NCBI RefSeq assembly: GCF_003201875.1
Contig: NZ_QJKD01000001.1
Location: 62,001-126,000, forward strand
DNA from: Hungatella effluvii
GTDB lineage: Bacteria > Bacillota > Clostridia > Lachnospirales > Lachnospiraceae
Length of the DNA: 64,000 nucleotides
Reading direction: 5' to 3'
Shown here: piece by piece, positions 45,601-53,833 of the stretch
Layout of the letters: each line of letters opens with the position of its first letter
Numbering within the stretch: position 1 is the stretch's first letter
The notes under the pieces: generated by a model
The model's database searches: none
What the model was told of the DNA's origin: nothing
What the model saw: only the letters and a program-made list of their open reading frames with translations
Translations under genes and position numbers: made by a program

Positions 45601-45866
45601 TCTCCTGTAATCACAAAGCGCGGCGCAGCTGCAGCACCTGCCGTTTCATCTTTGATCCGGTACTCCTCCTTCAGCACATAGAGCCCATCCTCCGCCGGCT
45701 CCAGCTTCTCCTCCAGCTCCTGACGCCATGCCGGATGGGTAAAGTCCCCGGTACCGACAATGGAAATCCCTTTTCTCCTGGCCCATAAATCCAGATATTC
45801 CGGTGTACAGTCTCTGCTCGTCGCCCGCGAATATCTGGAATGAATATGTAAATCCGCTATATACAT
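42663..45866 (-). CDS. Endonuclease Q-like PHP domain fused to UvrD helicase
   Basis: This 1067-residue fusion starts with a PHP metal-dependent nuclease domain (YIADLHIHSRYSRA at residue 2, GTGDFTHP near residue 38). It includes the zinc-finger pairs CHLC and CPVCG near residues 275-295, as in endonuclease Q, which nicks DNA beside deaminated bases. From about residue 490 it carries superfamily 1A motifs: AAGPGTGKTKTLVSHA, LLVDEFQDISPVQY, EQNYRST, TLHGSKGLEFPVVL and FYVGMTRAKDELLL. A nick followed by unwinding from the same protein is a sensible repair scheme. AGGTG precedes the ATG. Confidence 0.92.
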   Translation of the reverse strand: MYIADLHIHSRYSRATSRDCTPEYLDLWARRKGISIVGTGDFTHPAWRQELEEKLEPAEDGLYVLKEEYRIKDETAGAAAAPRFVITGEISSIYKKHDRVRKVHSVILLPGLEAAECLSRKLETIGNIHSDGRPILGLDCHDLLEIMLELNSESIYIPAHIWTPHFSLFGAFSGFDTVEECYEDLTPYIHAMETGLSSDPPMNWRLSALDGYQLVSNSDAHSPAKLGREANLLDMELSYKGLQTAIQTGEGLMGTIEFFPEEGKYHYDGHRKCHLCLSPLDAEKYSGKCPVCGRKLTIGVSHRVEQLADREEGFVLPGAKAFESLVPLPEVIAASNGHSAASRKVENQYYEMLSALGSEFSILRELPIEDIQKVSGRLTAEGIRRLREGKVERRPGYDGEYGTIRLFDQVELDGMDGQLSLFTGIEMAELSRMETAAAAVAVPDHLSEQGEKQSIGGTVDAGGDEAAFHQLTSGLNPQQEAAVTAISRTINVAAGPGTGKTKTLVSHAFHLLEGRGVKPTEMTAVTFTNQAAREMRERLESQLGGKRFVSRMRIGTFHSICYDILKKSGMEFTLADEVEMKDTAEEIIADRELNLPAKQFLRQVSARKCGLEKEAESVPAEAYEAYQRKLKEQRILDFDDLLLETLHLFEEEGKNKTLRQGFSYLLVDEFQDISPVQYRLIQEWNKGGRELFVIGDPDQAIYSFRGSDARCFEKLREDYPQITTICLEQNYRSTPQILEAASGVISQNDGPERRLIPQRQAGTPVRLVTASGEMSEDIFVAKEINRLIGGIDMLDAQGHLEMGDDLRARSFSDIAVLYRTNRQAELLETCLKKEGIPYVVAGREDFLMEPAVRGTLCFFKALLNPEDRTARRLSLKLLWKLPEDEMSGSIFDAAALKYRKKMKKEKPQKLLEAWVSDMNLQEEEGVAKLASMSVFYKNMAEFLDNLTFGQESDIKRCGGKTYTSDSVTLMTLHGSKGLEFPVVLMCGVRKGLIPLESGKQDIDEAEERRLFYVGMTRAKDELLLITSQEPSPFLKAIPEEVTTRENAGKQRDPGMGKQMSLFDFMQP

Positions 45867-45900
45867 AATTTTTCACCTGCTTTTTGTCAATATATGGTAT

Positions 45901-45929
45901 ATTATAGTCTTCTTTGGCAGACGGCGCAA
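45901..45929 (-). promoter_or_regulatory. Promoter of the endonuclease Q-helicase gene
   Basis: On the minus strand TTGCGC (45924-45929) and TATAAT (45901-45906) are 17 bp apart, 35 bp before the ATG. No LexA-type box was seen here. Confidence 0.6.
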
Positions 45930-46126
45930 GAAGGTTTCCGGGCAGGGACTCATAAATCCTCTTCATCACAATTTTTTCACATTTTCATCAAATAATCTTC
46001 ACATTCATTGGGTATATTAATACTCGTAAACAAGGTAAACACCTTTTCAACATAAAACTTTTTTTCATACTCAAAGCCGGCAGGATCCCCCTCTTGCCGG
46101 CTTCCTCCCTTTTTACGGGAACTTTT

Positions 46127-46182
46127 AAAGAGATGCCAGGCCACCTGCATCTTCTGCAAATGGCCTGGCATCTCTTTATTTT
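46127..46182. terminator. Terminator hairpin downstream of uvrA
   Basis: Perfect 17-bp arms (46127-46143 with 46161-46177) enclose a 17-base loop. The T-tail is good on the plus strand and weak on the minus strand, which is the strand of uvrA. A second small hairpin (CCGGCA with TGCCGG, 46077-46100) lies nearby. The rest of 45930-46222 holds no gene. Confidence 0.7.
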
Positions 46183-46222
46183 TCAAACTCCAGATTCCAC
46201 AAGGAATCCCGGCATTCATTCT

Positions 46223-49048
46223 TTATTCCAAATACTTCTTCACATACTGCCCCGTATAAGACACCGGATTTGCAGCTACTTCCTCCGGGGTTCCCTGGGC
46301 AATCACCGTACCGCCCTTGTCTCCCCCTTCCGGACCGATATCAATGATGTAATCCGCAGTCTTTATGACATCTAAATTATGCTCAATAACGACCACGGTA
46401 TTGCCGCCTTCCGACAGCTTCCGCAGAATCTCGATCAGCTTATGGACGTCGGCGAAATGGAGTCCCGTCGTCGGCTCGTCCAGCAGATAGATGGTCTTGC
46501 CTGTCCCACGCTTGCTTAACTCCGTCGCCAGCTTGATACGCTGTGCCTCACCGCCGGAGAGCTCTGTGGAAGGCTGTCCCAGCCTGATATAGGAAAGTCC
46601 CACATCGTACAGGGTCGCTATCTTTCTCGAGATGGAAGGCACGTTCTCAAAGAACTTCAGCGCCTCTTCCACCGTCATATTCAGCACGTCATAAATACTC
46701 TTGCCTTTATACTTCACATCCAGCGTCTCACGATTGTACCGCTTTCCTCCGCAGACTTCACAGGGAACGTAAACGTCCGGCAGGAAATGCATCTCAATCT
46801 TAATGATACCGTCGCCGCTGCACGCCTCACACCGGCCGCCCTTCACATTAAAGCTGAAACGGCCTTTGGAATAGCCCTTTGCCTTCGCATCCGATGTCGA
46901 TGCAAACAGATCACGGATCAGATCGAATACGCCGGTATATGTGGCCGGATTCGAACGCGGGGTTCTTCCGATCGGGGACTGGTCGATGGCGATGATCTTA
47001 TCCAGCTGTTCCACTCCTTCAATGCACTTGTGCTTGCCTGGAATAGTCCTTGCCCGGTTTAACTTCTTCGCCAGCGATTTGTACAGAATCTCGTTCACCA
47101 GAGAACTCTTTCCCGAACCGGAGACACCGGTCACACACGTCATCACACCCAGAGGGAATGTGACGTCGATATTCTTTAAGTTATTCTCCTTCGCTCCGCG
47201 GACGGTCAGGTAGCCGGTCGGCTTTCTGCGCTCCTCCGGAACCGGAATCTTGATTCTGCCGCTTAAGTACGCGCCTGTGATGGAATCCTTGCACTTCATG
47301 ATCTGGTTTGCCGTTCCGACGGCTACCACATTGCCGCCGTGCTCGCCTGCGCCCGGACCGATATCGATGATGCAGTCCGCCGCGCGCATGGTATCCTCAT
47401 CATGCTCGACCACCAGCACACTGTTTCCCAGATCCTTCAAATGAAGCAGCGTTTTCAGCAGCTTGTCGTTATCTCTCTGATGAAGGCCGATACTCGGCTC
47501 ATCCAGAATATAAGCCACGCCCACCAGGCCGGAGCCGATCTGGGTCGCCAGACGGATACGCTGTGCCTCGCCTCCCGATAAGCTGCCGGTGGCGCGGGTA
47601 AGGGTCAGATAATCGAGGCCGACGTCGATCAGGAACGTCACTCTGGCCCGGATCTCCTTTAAAATCAGGTCGCCGATGGAATGCTGCATCGGTGTCAGCA
47701 CCAGCTGGTCTAAGAACTCCCGGAACTTGACGATCGACATATTGGTCGCTTCATAGATATTCTTATCTCCCACCGTAACCGCCAGAGACTCTTTTTTCAG
47801 TCTCATGCCGCGGCACGTCGGACACGGGGTAATCCGCATAAAGGTTTCATACTCCGCCTTGGATGCCTCGGAATACGTCTCGCGGTATCTGCGGGCCACG
47901 TTCTGAACCAGGCCTTCAAAGGCAACATCGTATACGCCTTCTCCACGCTGGCCCTTGTAGTGCACCTTGATCTCCTTTCCATTCGTTCCATTAATCAGGA
48001 CGTCATGGATCTCCTTCGGATACTCCTCAAACGGGGTATCCAGGTCAAACTTGTATTCCCTGCTCAGCGCCTCTAAAATGGCGCGGGTAAAGCTTCCCTT
48101 ATCGGTACAGGACTGCCATCCCAGCACGGTGATCGCCCCCTGATTGATGCTCAGGCTCTTGTCCGGAATCATCAGGTCTTCATCAAATTCCATCTTATAT
48201 CCCAGTCCGAAACAGTCCGGACAGGCCCCGAAGGGATTATTGAAGGAAAAGCTTCTCGGCTCCACCTCGTCAATGCTGATTCCGCAGTCCGGGCAGGAAA
48301 AGCTCTGGCTGAAGGTAATCGGCTCGCCGTCAATCACATCCACGGTCATCAGCCCGTCGGAAAGCTCCATCACGGTCTCAATGGAATCGGCAAGACGCTT
48401 CTCAATCCCTTCCTTCACCACGAGACGGTCCACCACGATATCAATGTTGTGCTTGATGTTCTTCTCCAGCTTGATTTCCTCTGACAGCTCGTACATGCTG
48501 CCGTCGATGCGGATTCTGACGTAACCGCTTCTCCTGGCATGATCCAGAACCTTCGCATGTTCGCCTTTCCGGCCTCTTACCACAGGGGCAAGAAGCTGAA
48601 TCTTCGTCTTCTCCGGCAGTCCCATGATGTGGTCCACCATCTGGTCCACCGTCTGCTTCTTAATCTCCCGTCCGCACTTCGGGCAATGGGGAATACCGAT
48701 TCTCGCATAGAGAAGCCTCATGTAATCATAGATCTCTGTCACCGTTCCCACCGTAGAACGCGGGTTGCGGTTCGTGGACTTCTGATCGATGGAAATGGCG
48801 GGGGACAGCCCCTCGATGCTCTCCACATCCGGCTTCTCCATCTGCCCCAGGAACTGGCGGGCATAGGAAGACAGTGACTCCATATAACGCCTCTGCCCTT
48901 CCGCGTAAATCGTGTCAAACGCCAGAGAAGATTTGCCGGAACCACTGAGACCCGTTAATACCACCAGTTCGTTTCTTGGAATATCCAGAGAGATGTTTTT
49001 AAGATTGTGCTCATTGGCACCTCTGATTTTAATATACTGCTTTGCCAT
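46223..49048 (-). CDS. uvrA: UvrA, excinuclease ABC subunit A
   Basis: This 941-residue protein matches UvrA in full. The first ATPase module has Walker [15 protein letters not shown] (about residue 33), a zinc finger [18 protein letters not shown] segment and the signature [19 protein letters not shown]. The second module has [15 protein letters not shown], a zinc finger (CEACSGDG ... CEVCGGKRY) and [15 protein letters not shown]. UvrA recognises bulky DNA damage and loads UvrB. A LexA-type box overlaps its promoter. Confidence 0.98.
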   Translation of the reverse strand: MAKQYIKIRGANEHNLKNISLDIPRNELVVLTGLSGSGKSSLAFDTIYAEGQRRYMESLSSYARQFLGQMEKPDVESIEGLSPAISIDQKSTNRNPRSTVGTVTEIYDYMRLLYARIGIPHCPKCGREIKKQTVDQMVDHIMGLPEKTKIQLLAPVVRGRKGEHAKVLDHARRSGYVRIRIDGSMYELSEEIKLEKNIKHNIDIVVDRLVVKEGIEKRLADSIETVMELSDGLMTVDVIDGEPITFSQSFSCPDCGISIDEVEPRSFSFNNPFGACPDCFGLGYKMEFDEDLMIPDKSLSINQGAITVLGWQSCTDKGSFTRAILEALSREYKFDLDTPFEEYPKEIHDVLINGTNGKEIKVHYKGQRGEGVYDVAFEGLVQNVARRYRETYSEASKAEYETFMRITPCPTCRGMRLKKESLAVTVGDKNIYEATNMSIVKFREFLDQLVLTPMQHSIGDLILKEIRARVTFLIDVGLDYLTLTRATGSLSGGEAQRIRLATQIGSGLVGVAYILDEPSIGLHQRDNDKLLKTLLHLKDLGNSVLVVEHDEDTMRAADCIIDIGPGAGEHGGNVVAVGTANQIMKCKDSITGAYLSGRIKIPVPEERRKPTGYLTVRGAKENNLKNIDVTFPLGVMTCVTGVSGSGKSSLVNEILYKSLAKKLNRARTIPGKHKCIEGVEQLDKIIAIDQSPIGRTPRSNPATYTGVFDLIRDLFASTSDAKAKGYSKGRFSFNVKGGRCEACSGDGIIKIEMHFLPDVYVPCEVCGGKRYNRETLDVKYKGKSIYDVLNMTVEEALKFFENVPSISRKIATLYDVGLSYIRLGQPSTELSGGEAQRIKLATELSKRGTGKTIYLLDEPTTGLHFADVHKLIEILRKLSEGGNTVVVIEHNLDVIKTADYIIDIGPEGGDKGGTVIAQGTPEEVAANPVSYTGQYVKKYLE

Positions 49049-49140
49049 ACATATGACTCCTGTCTGAAAGTATGAAATAAATAATCATTACTATATGATC
49101 TGTGCTGCTTCCAGCACTCATTCTAATGGTCTGCCATCTC

Positions 49141-49180
49141 ATAATATCACAGCTTTTTCATTTTTGCAAACATTTGTTCG
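49141..49180 (-). promoter_or_regulatory. uvrA promoter with LexA (SOS) box
   Basis: On the minus strand TTGCAA (49164-49169) and TATTAT (49141-49146) are 17 bp apart. CGAACAAATGTTTG (49167-49180) fits the Firmicutes LexA consensus CGAACRNRYGTTYG at every position and overlaps the -35 box. LexA would repress uvrA until DNA damage. Confidence 0.8.
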
Positions 49181-49259
49181 TGTTTTCCATGATTTTCTGT
49201 TTTCCCATTTTCGGGAAGGACAGGCCCCTGTTTTCAGCAGGAAAATAAAGGGATTCCGC

Positions 49260-49838
49260 TCACATAAACCACACCCTCTGATTCGTCACCGATATCGCAA
49301 CCGCCCCCGCATTCAGCGCATTCATCACGTCCTCCTTATCGGAGATCAGGCCGCCTGCGATGATGGGTACGTTCACGGTACTGCACAGCTTCTTGATGAT
49401 CTTCGGCATCAGCCCCGGCAGAATCTCCACCGCGTCGGGCACCAGGGAGGCGCACTGTTTTTCGATATTTCCAAAGGCCATGGAATCTATCACGAAGATC
49501 CTCAGGATTCCGAACAGCCCCAGCTCCTTGGCCCGCTTGACCAGCTGGGGTTTCGTGGAAATGATCCCGTCCACTCCTGTATGCTCCCGGATAAAATCGA
49601 CAGCCACCTCTTTATTTCCCAGTCCGTTGATCAGATCCATGTGCACAAACACCATTTTCCCGGCGCTTTTTGCGATCTCCACATACCGGCCCACACTGCA
49701 GATATCGCCAAACAGCAGAAATATAATCTGGCTCTCAGAGTATAAGCATTCTTTCAGCCCCGTCTCATCCTTTACCGCGGCGATTACCGGACAGTCCTCC
49801 AGTATCACTCTGAACTTCCTCTTTTTATCATCAATCAT
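49260..49838 (-). CDS. glpP: GlpP, glycerol-3-phosphate-responsive antiterminator
   Basis: This 192-residue TIM-barrel RNA-binding protein resembles GlpP: FRVILEDCPVIAAVKD near the start, VFVHMDLINGLG (about residue 64), DGIISTKPQLVKRAKELGL and the end PIIAGGLISDKEDVMNALNAGAVAISVTN. GlpP binds glycerol-3-phosphate and prevents termination in glycerol-utilisation leaders. It overlaps the end of jetC by 8 bp, an unusual place for a glp gene; no glp structural genes are in the window. Confidence 0.92.
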   Translation of the reverse strand: MIDDKKRKFRVILEDCPVIAAVKDETGLKECLYSESQIIFLLFGDICSVGRYVEIAKSAGKMVFVHMDLINGLGNKEVAVDFIREHTGVDGIISTKPQLVKRAKELGLFGILRIFVIDSMAFGNIEKQCASLVPDAVEILPGLMPKIIKKLCSTVNVPIIAGGLISDKEDVMNALNAGAVAISVTNQRVWFM

Positions 49839-52800
49839 CTTCTTCCCCCTCATCCAGTTCCTTCATCAGCTGCGGAAAGCTTTCCCGCTCAAATTCCTGA
49901 ATCGATATTGACTTCTTATTCGGATTAGCGAATACGAATGTCTTATCCACATTCTCCACGTAATTCTGAATCTTATCATTGGTAGCGCTTATGATCGCCT
50001 GGAAACCGAGGCCGCGGATCAGTTCAATACAGCTGGCCACCTTCTCCGCATCCATCTTGGAAAACGCCTCGTCCAGCACCACCAGCCGGATCGTCGGATT
50101 TCTCCGGACGCTCTCCGGCATGCTGATGCGGTACGCCTGCGCAAAGCTGGCCAGAAGTGCCACATAGAGCGGGTTCTGCCCCTCGCCGCCGGAATTTTTC
50201 TTGATCATCTTACTCAGGCGGATCCGGATTACCTCATCCTCATTCTGGATCAGCTGCTGCATATCGAAGGATAAGTATGTCCGGTAATCGGCATACTTGT
50301 CCATATTGCGTTTGGCCTCCTCCATCTGCTCCGGTGTCGCGTTATCCGGCGGGATAAAGACGTTAATCAGTTCCTCAATCAGTTCCCCGTACTGACTCTC
50401 ATGCTCCATCGTGAACAAATTCATCTGGTTGTCCACGGCTTCACTGAGCTCGTTGGGATTGACCTCCAGGGAATCGTCCATAAACATATCGTAAAAACGG
50501 CCGTCTGCCCCTTTATTTTTGCCGATAACAAACTGGTATTTATCCTTGCCGAAATCGAGGCGGCTGATGATGCGGTTCAGCTCATCCTTTCGCTGAAGCG
50601 CCTCCCGGATAGCGCTCCTGATCTTAAACATGAAGTCGTCCTTAAAATGCTCCACTGCCGACCGCGCCTGTTCGGCCGCGATCTGGCGGTACTCCTCCAG
50701 ATGATCGCATTCCAGAATCTCCATCAGCTTCTCATATTCCCGGTTGTCCCTGGACGTGATGGAGAAATTCCGGTTCGGATACTTTCTCGCGTACTCTCCC
50801 CTGGCGTCCATCAGCGTCTGGAACGCCTGGTCCCTGGCCTCCGCCGCAGCATTCAGTCTTCCGGTAAAGGTATCCTTAAGTTTCTCATACCGCGGATTTT
50901 CTTTTCCAGCCATGTACTCTGCAAACTCTGCCTCCAGCAAATCGTCCTGCATGAATTCCCGGTCCTTTGCCAGCAGCTCCTGCTCCACTGCGGTGACCGC
51001 CTGGGCCATCTGGGTGATCCTTGTGTTGATCTCGTAGATCCGGCGGCTGACTGCGTCCCGCTCTCTCCTCTTGCCGTCGGCAAGGGCTGAAACCGCGCTC
51101 CGCTCTTTCTCCCACTGGTCCACATTTTCTTCTTTCAGTTTTAAAAGCTTCTGCTCCAGCCTCTTCTTTTCCTTCTGCCGCTCCTTCAAATCTCCCATAT
51201 CCTTCTGCCACTCCAGATAGACGGAGATCTCCTCGCTTAACTGCTCCAGGCTTAATACGGCCTCGCATTCCCTGACCGTCGTCTCTTCCGGAGCCCGCTT
51301 TTTCTCCATTTCCGACAAAGCTTTCTCCAGAAGGCGGATTCTCTGTCTCACACTGTCCTTACCGATATAGGCGGATTTCGTGTACTGCTCCGGATTCATC
51401 TGCTGCAGCCGGAAAGTGTGGTAGACCATACAGTCCGGCGTCACGCCGATGCGGCAGCCGCGAAGCTCATCGATGCTCCTGCACTTGACCACCTGACCCA
51501 GAAGCCGCTCCAGATACGGCTTTAAATACGCCTCCCGCACCTCAACTTCCTCGCAAAGCGCATCTTCCAGAACGGTCGGCGTATCCTTTCCGGCTTTTTC
51601 CGTATCGAGAACGGCCACGCGGAAGTACTCATTTTTGTCCAGCTCACTGTATATTCTTAAGGCATCCTCCGCGTATGCCGGCGGCACCACGAGGGAAAGC
51701 TTATTGCCTCCCAAATATCCTTCGACCGCATTTCTCCACTCCTCGTTGCGGATATCTAAGAGATCGGCCATGACGTGAACCTCCACAGCCTTCCCCGTCT
51801 CCTCCAGCAGCCTTCGCTGAATATAGGACCGGGCATGCTCCAGATACTTGGGATACGCCTTGCTTCCGGCCTTTAACTGAGCCAGCTCCTCTTTCAGCTG
51901 GCGCTCCTGGCGCTTCAAATCGCGAAGGATGGCGGCGGCCTCACTCTTTAAATCCTCCGCCTCCTTCCGCATCTCTGCAATGGACTTTTTTAAACGTTCC
52001 AGCTTCTCCCCATCTATGGTGTTTTTCTCAAACTCCTCAATGTCCCAGATCGTCTGATTCGACGTGGTCTCCTGGTCGATCCATGCGTTTAGACGCTCCG
52101 CAGTCTGGCGCCATTTGACCTCGCTCTTATTTAAATGCTCCAGCAGCTCGTTTAAGGATTCCAGACGCGTCTTTAAATCCTCGTATCCGGTGGAGGAGAT
52201 CCGTTTCAGCAGTTCCTCTCCCTGGGCGGTCAGTTCTGCGATCTGTTCGTCGAGGCCGTCCTTTAAGCGCTCCTGCTTCTGAAGATCGTCTCTGGAAAGC
52301 GCCGCCTTATCCGTCAGTTCTCCGGCCCTTTCTTTCAGTTCCAGAATCTCGAGTCTGCCCGTGAAGTAACCGTTTTTCCGGATATTCTCTTCCTTCTCCA
52401 GGACGAGGCCGTACTTCTCCTGCATCTCCTTCAGGATCGAAATCTCTATGTAGGTGTCTTCAATCTTCTTTCTCATGCGCCCGTACTGCATGACGCTCTC
52501 CTGCATGTCATCGATATGGATATCCTGTTCCATACAGATATATTCCTTCACGAAATCTTCCAGGCGGATGTTCATGCGGAACGGAATCGCCCGCTTAAAC
52601 AGCAGCGGAAATTTCTCAGAGTCCAGGCCGCCTAAATACACATCGTAAAGCTGCCTGCGGAACCGTTCGTTGTGAGAAGTCGCGAAGTACTCTTCTTTGC
52701 CGTAATGGCTCTGTAAATAGCCTTCCACCTCCGCGATGGACATCGTCCGTCTGGCCGTCCGGTAACCGCTGTCCCACAGAGGCCCGCGGTGCCAGAAGAA

Positions 52801-53202
52801 ACGTCTCGATATCTCATTGGTCGATGTATCCACATCGAATACAATGCCCACACACTGGCATTCTTCCGTATCGGTGCGCTGCAGCTCCAGAACAATGGTG
52901 CTGGAGAAATTCTGATTTCGCAGGTAAGCGAACTCGTTGTTCTCTCCAATGTTCACCATGCCCCGCAGATACTCAATCAAGTTCCGGTCGGAGTCATCTG
53001 CGGCCGCCTTATTAAAGAATCCGCGGCCATCCGTGTTGGCATAGAGCACGATCTGCATGGCGTCGATCACCGTGGACTTTCCGCTCCCTGAATGCCCGGT
53101 AAAAAAATTGATTTCCCGGTTAAAGGACAGCGTTTTGCGGTTGATATAATGCCAGTTATTTAAACAGATCCGGGACAGGGCCTCAAATCTCTGATTCGTC
53201 AT
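49831..53202 (-). CDS. jetC: JetC/MksB-like SMC ATPase
   Basis: The product is 1123 residues from the ATG at 53202, preceded by AAGGAG. An SMC-type head with Walker A FTGHSGSGKSTVIDA (about residue 32) is followed by two long coiled-coil arms (about residues 270-480 and 620-860) and a hinge-like globular part. The C-terminal head half has NSGGEGQNPLYVALL (signature) and RLVVLDEAFSKMD (Walker B). It is the motor of the Wadjet/MksBEF condensin, which extrudes DNA loops and in full systems marks plasmids for cutting by JetD. Confidence 0.92.
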   Translation of the reverse strand: MTNQRFEALSRICLNNWHYINRKTLSFNREINFFTGHSGSGKSTVIDAMQIVLYANTDGRGFFNKAAADDSDRNLIEYLRGMVNIGENNEFAYLRNQNFSSTIVLELQRTDTEECQCVGIVFDVDTSTNEISRRFFWHRGPLWDSGYRTARRTMSIAEVEGYLQSHYGKEEYFATSHNERFRRQLYDVYLGGLDSEKFPLLFKRAIPFRMNIRLEDFVKEYICMEQDIHIDDMQESVMQYGRMRKKIEDTYIEISILKEMQEKYGLVLEKEENIRKNGYFTGRLEILELKERAGELTDKAALSRDDLQKQERLKDGLDEQIAELTAQGEELLKRISSTGYEDLKTRLESLNELLEHLNKSEVKWRQTAERLNAWIDQETTSNQTIWDIEEFEKNTIDGEKLERLKKSIAEMRKEAEDLKSEAAAILRDLKRQERQLKEELAQLKAGSKAYPKYLEHARSYIQRRLLEETGKAVEVHVMADLLDIRNEEWRNAVEGYLGGNKLSLVVPPAYAEDALRIYSELDKNEYFRVAVLDTEKAGKDTPTVLEDALCEEVEVREAYLKPYLERLLGQVVKCRSIDELRGCRIGVTPDCMVYHTFRLQQMNPEQYTKSAYIGKDSVRQRIRLLEKALSEMEKKRAPEETTVRECEAVLSLEQLSEEISVYLEWQKDMGDLKERQKEKKRLEQKLLKLKEENVDQWEKERSAVSALADGKRRERDAVSRRIYEINTRITQMAQAVTAVEQELLAKDREFMQDDLLEAEFAEYMAGKENPRYEKLKDTFTGRLNAAAEARDQAFQTLMDARGEYARKYPNRNFSITSRDNREYEKLMEILECDHLEEYRQIAAEQARSAVEHFKDDFMFKIRSAIREALQRKDELNRIISRLDFGKDKYQFVIGKNKGADGRFYDMFMDDSLEVNPNELSEAVDNQMNLFTMEHESQYGELIEELINVFIPPDNATPEQMEEAKRNMDKYADYRTYLSFDMQQLIQNEDEVIRIRLSKMIKKNSGGEGQNPLYVALLASFAQAYRISMPESVRRNPTIRLVVLDEAFSKMDAEKVASCIELIRGLGFQAIISATNDKIQNYVENVDKTFVFANPNKKSISIQEFERESFPQLMKELDEGEEDD

Positions 53203-53833
53203 CGTTCTCTTCTCCTTCGCCAAATGATTCCAGCAGCACCCGCACATCGTCGCCAAACAGCACCACATTGATGCACGGATAGATAATCAGTCTGCTGTCG
53301 CCATTTAAATCTTCCAGCAGGTCCAGCGGCTCCACCACCTGGTATTTTTTCAGCAGGGTGACCGCCCTTCTGATGTCGGTGGGCGACGGCTGCTTTTTGA
53401 ACAGCCGGTAATTTCCCAGCTTCTCATGCATTTCTCCCAGCGACGTGTAGATATTGACGCTGGTGGAGACCGTGGCCATCTGCTCGTCGTAAATCAGCTT
53501 TAATATCAGTAAATAAAGAGTGGCAAGCTTCGGAAGCTTGTCGCCCACCAGGGTCTCCCCCTGGATGTAGATGACTCCCATCTGGCTGTTCTCCACCACC
53601 GACACGCCGCTGACGGCAAAATACTTCCGCAGAAATTCCAGATGCTTGTTGCAGATCCGAAACTCCCGGTTATTGGTAAAACGTCCGGAACGCTTCTCGT
53701 ATTTCCGTTCCAGCACAAACGTCTGACGAAGCAGAAGCTTAACGGCTTCCGTTACCTCCTGCTGCTCTTCCGGCAAAAGGCAGTCATAATAGGGGAACCC
53801 CAAATTTACTGTCGTCTGTTCCTCGTACCCCAT
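53183..53833 (-). CDS. jetB: JetB/MksE-like (DUF4194) subunit
   Basis: This 216-residue protein resembles the DUF4194/MksE KITE-type winged-helix subunit of Wadjet complexes (FRICNKHLEFLRKYFAV near residue 58, ATLYLLILKLIYDEQM near residue 103). Its ATG overlaps the jetA stop as TAATG, and it overlaps jetC by 20 bp. The three genes are thus translated as one unit. Confidence 0.88.
   Translation of the reverse strand: MGYEEQTTVNLGFPYYDCLLPEEQQEVTEAVKLLLRQTFVLERKYEKRSGRFTNNREFRICNKHLEFLRKYFAVSGVSVVENSQMGVIYIQGETLVGDKLPKLATLYLLILKLIYDEQMATVSTSVNIYTSLGEMHEKLGNYRLFKKQPSPTDIRRAVTLLKKYQVVEPLDLLEDLNGDSRLIIYPCINVVLFGDDVRVLLESFGEGEENDDESEI

Noticed and set aside
45977..46219. Small frame between uvrA and the endonuclease Q-helicase gene
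   Set aside because: It runs through the terminator hairpin and has no plausible start or family.
49260..49838. glpP considered as a possible JetD in the fourth jet position
   Set aside because: The sequence clearly matches the GlpP TIM barrel and has no nuclease or Toprim features.
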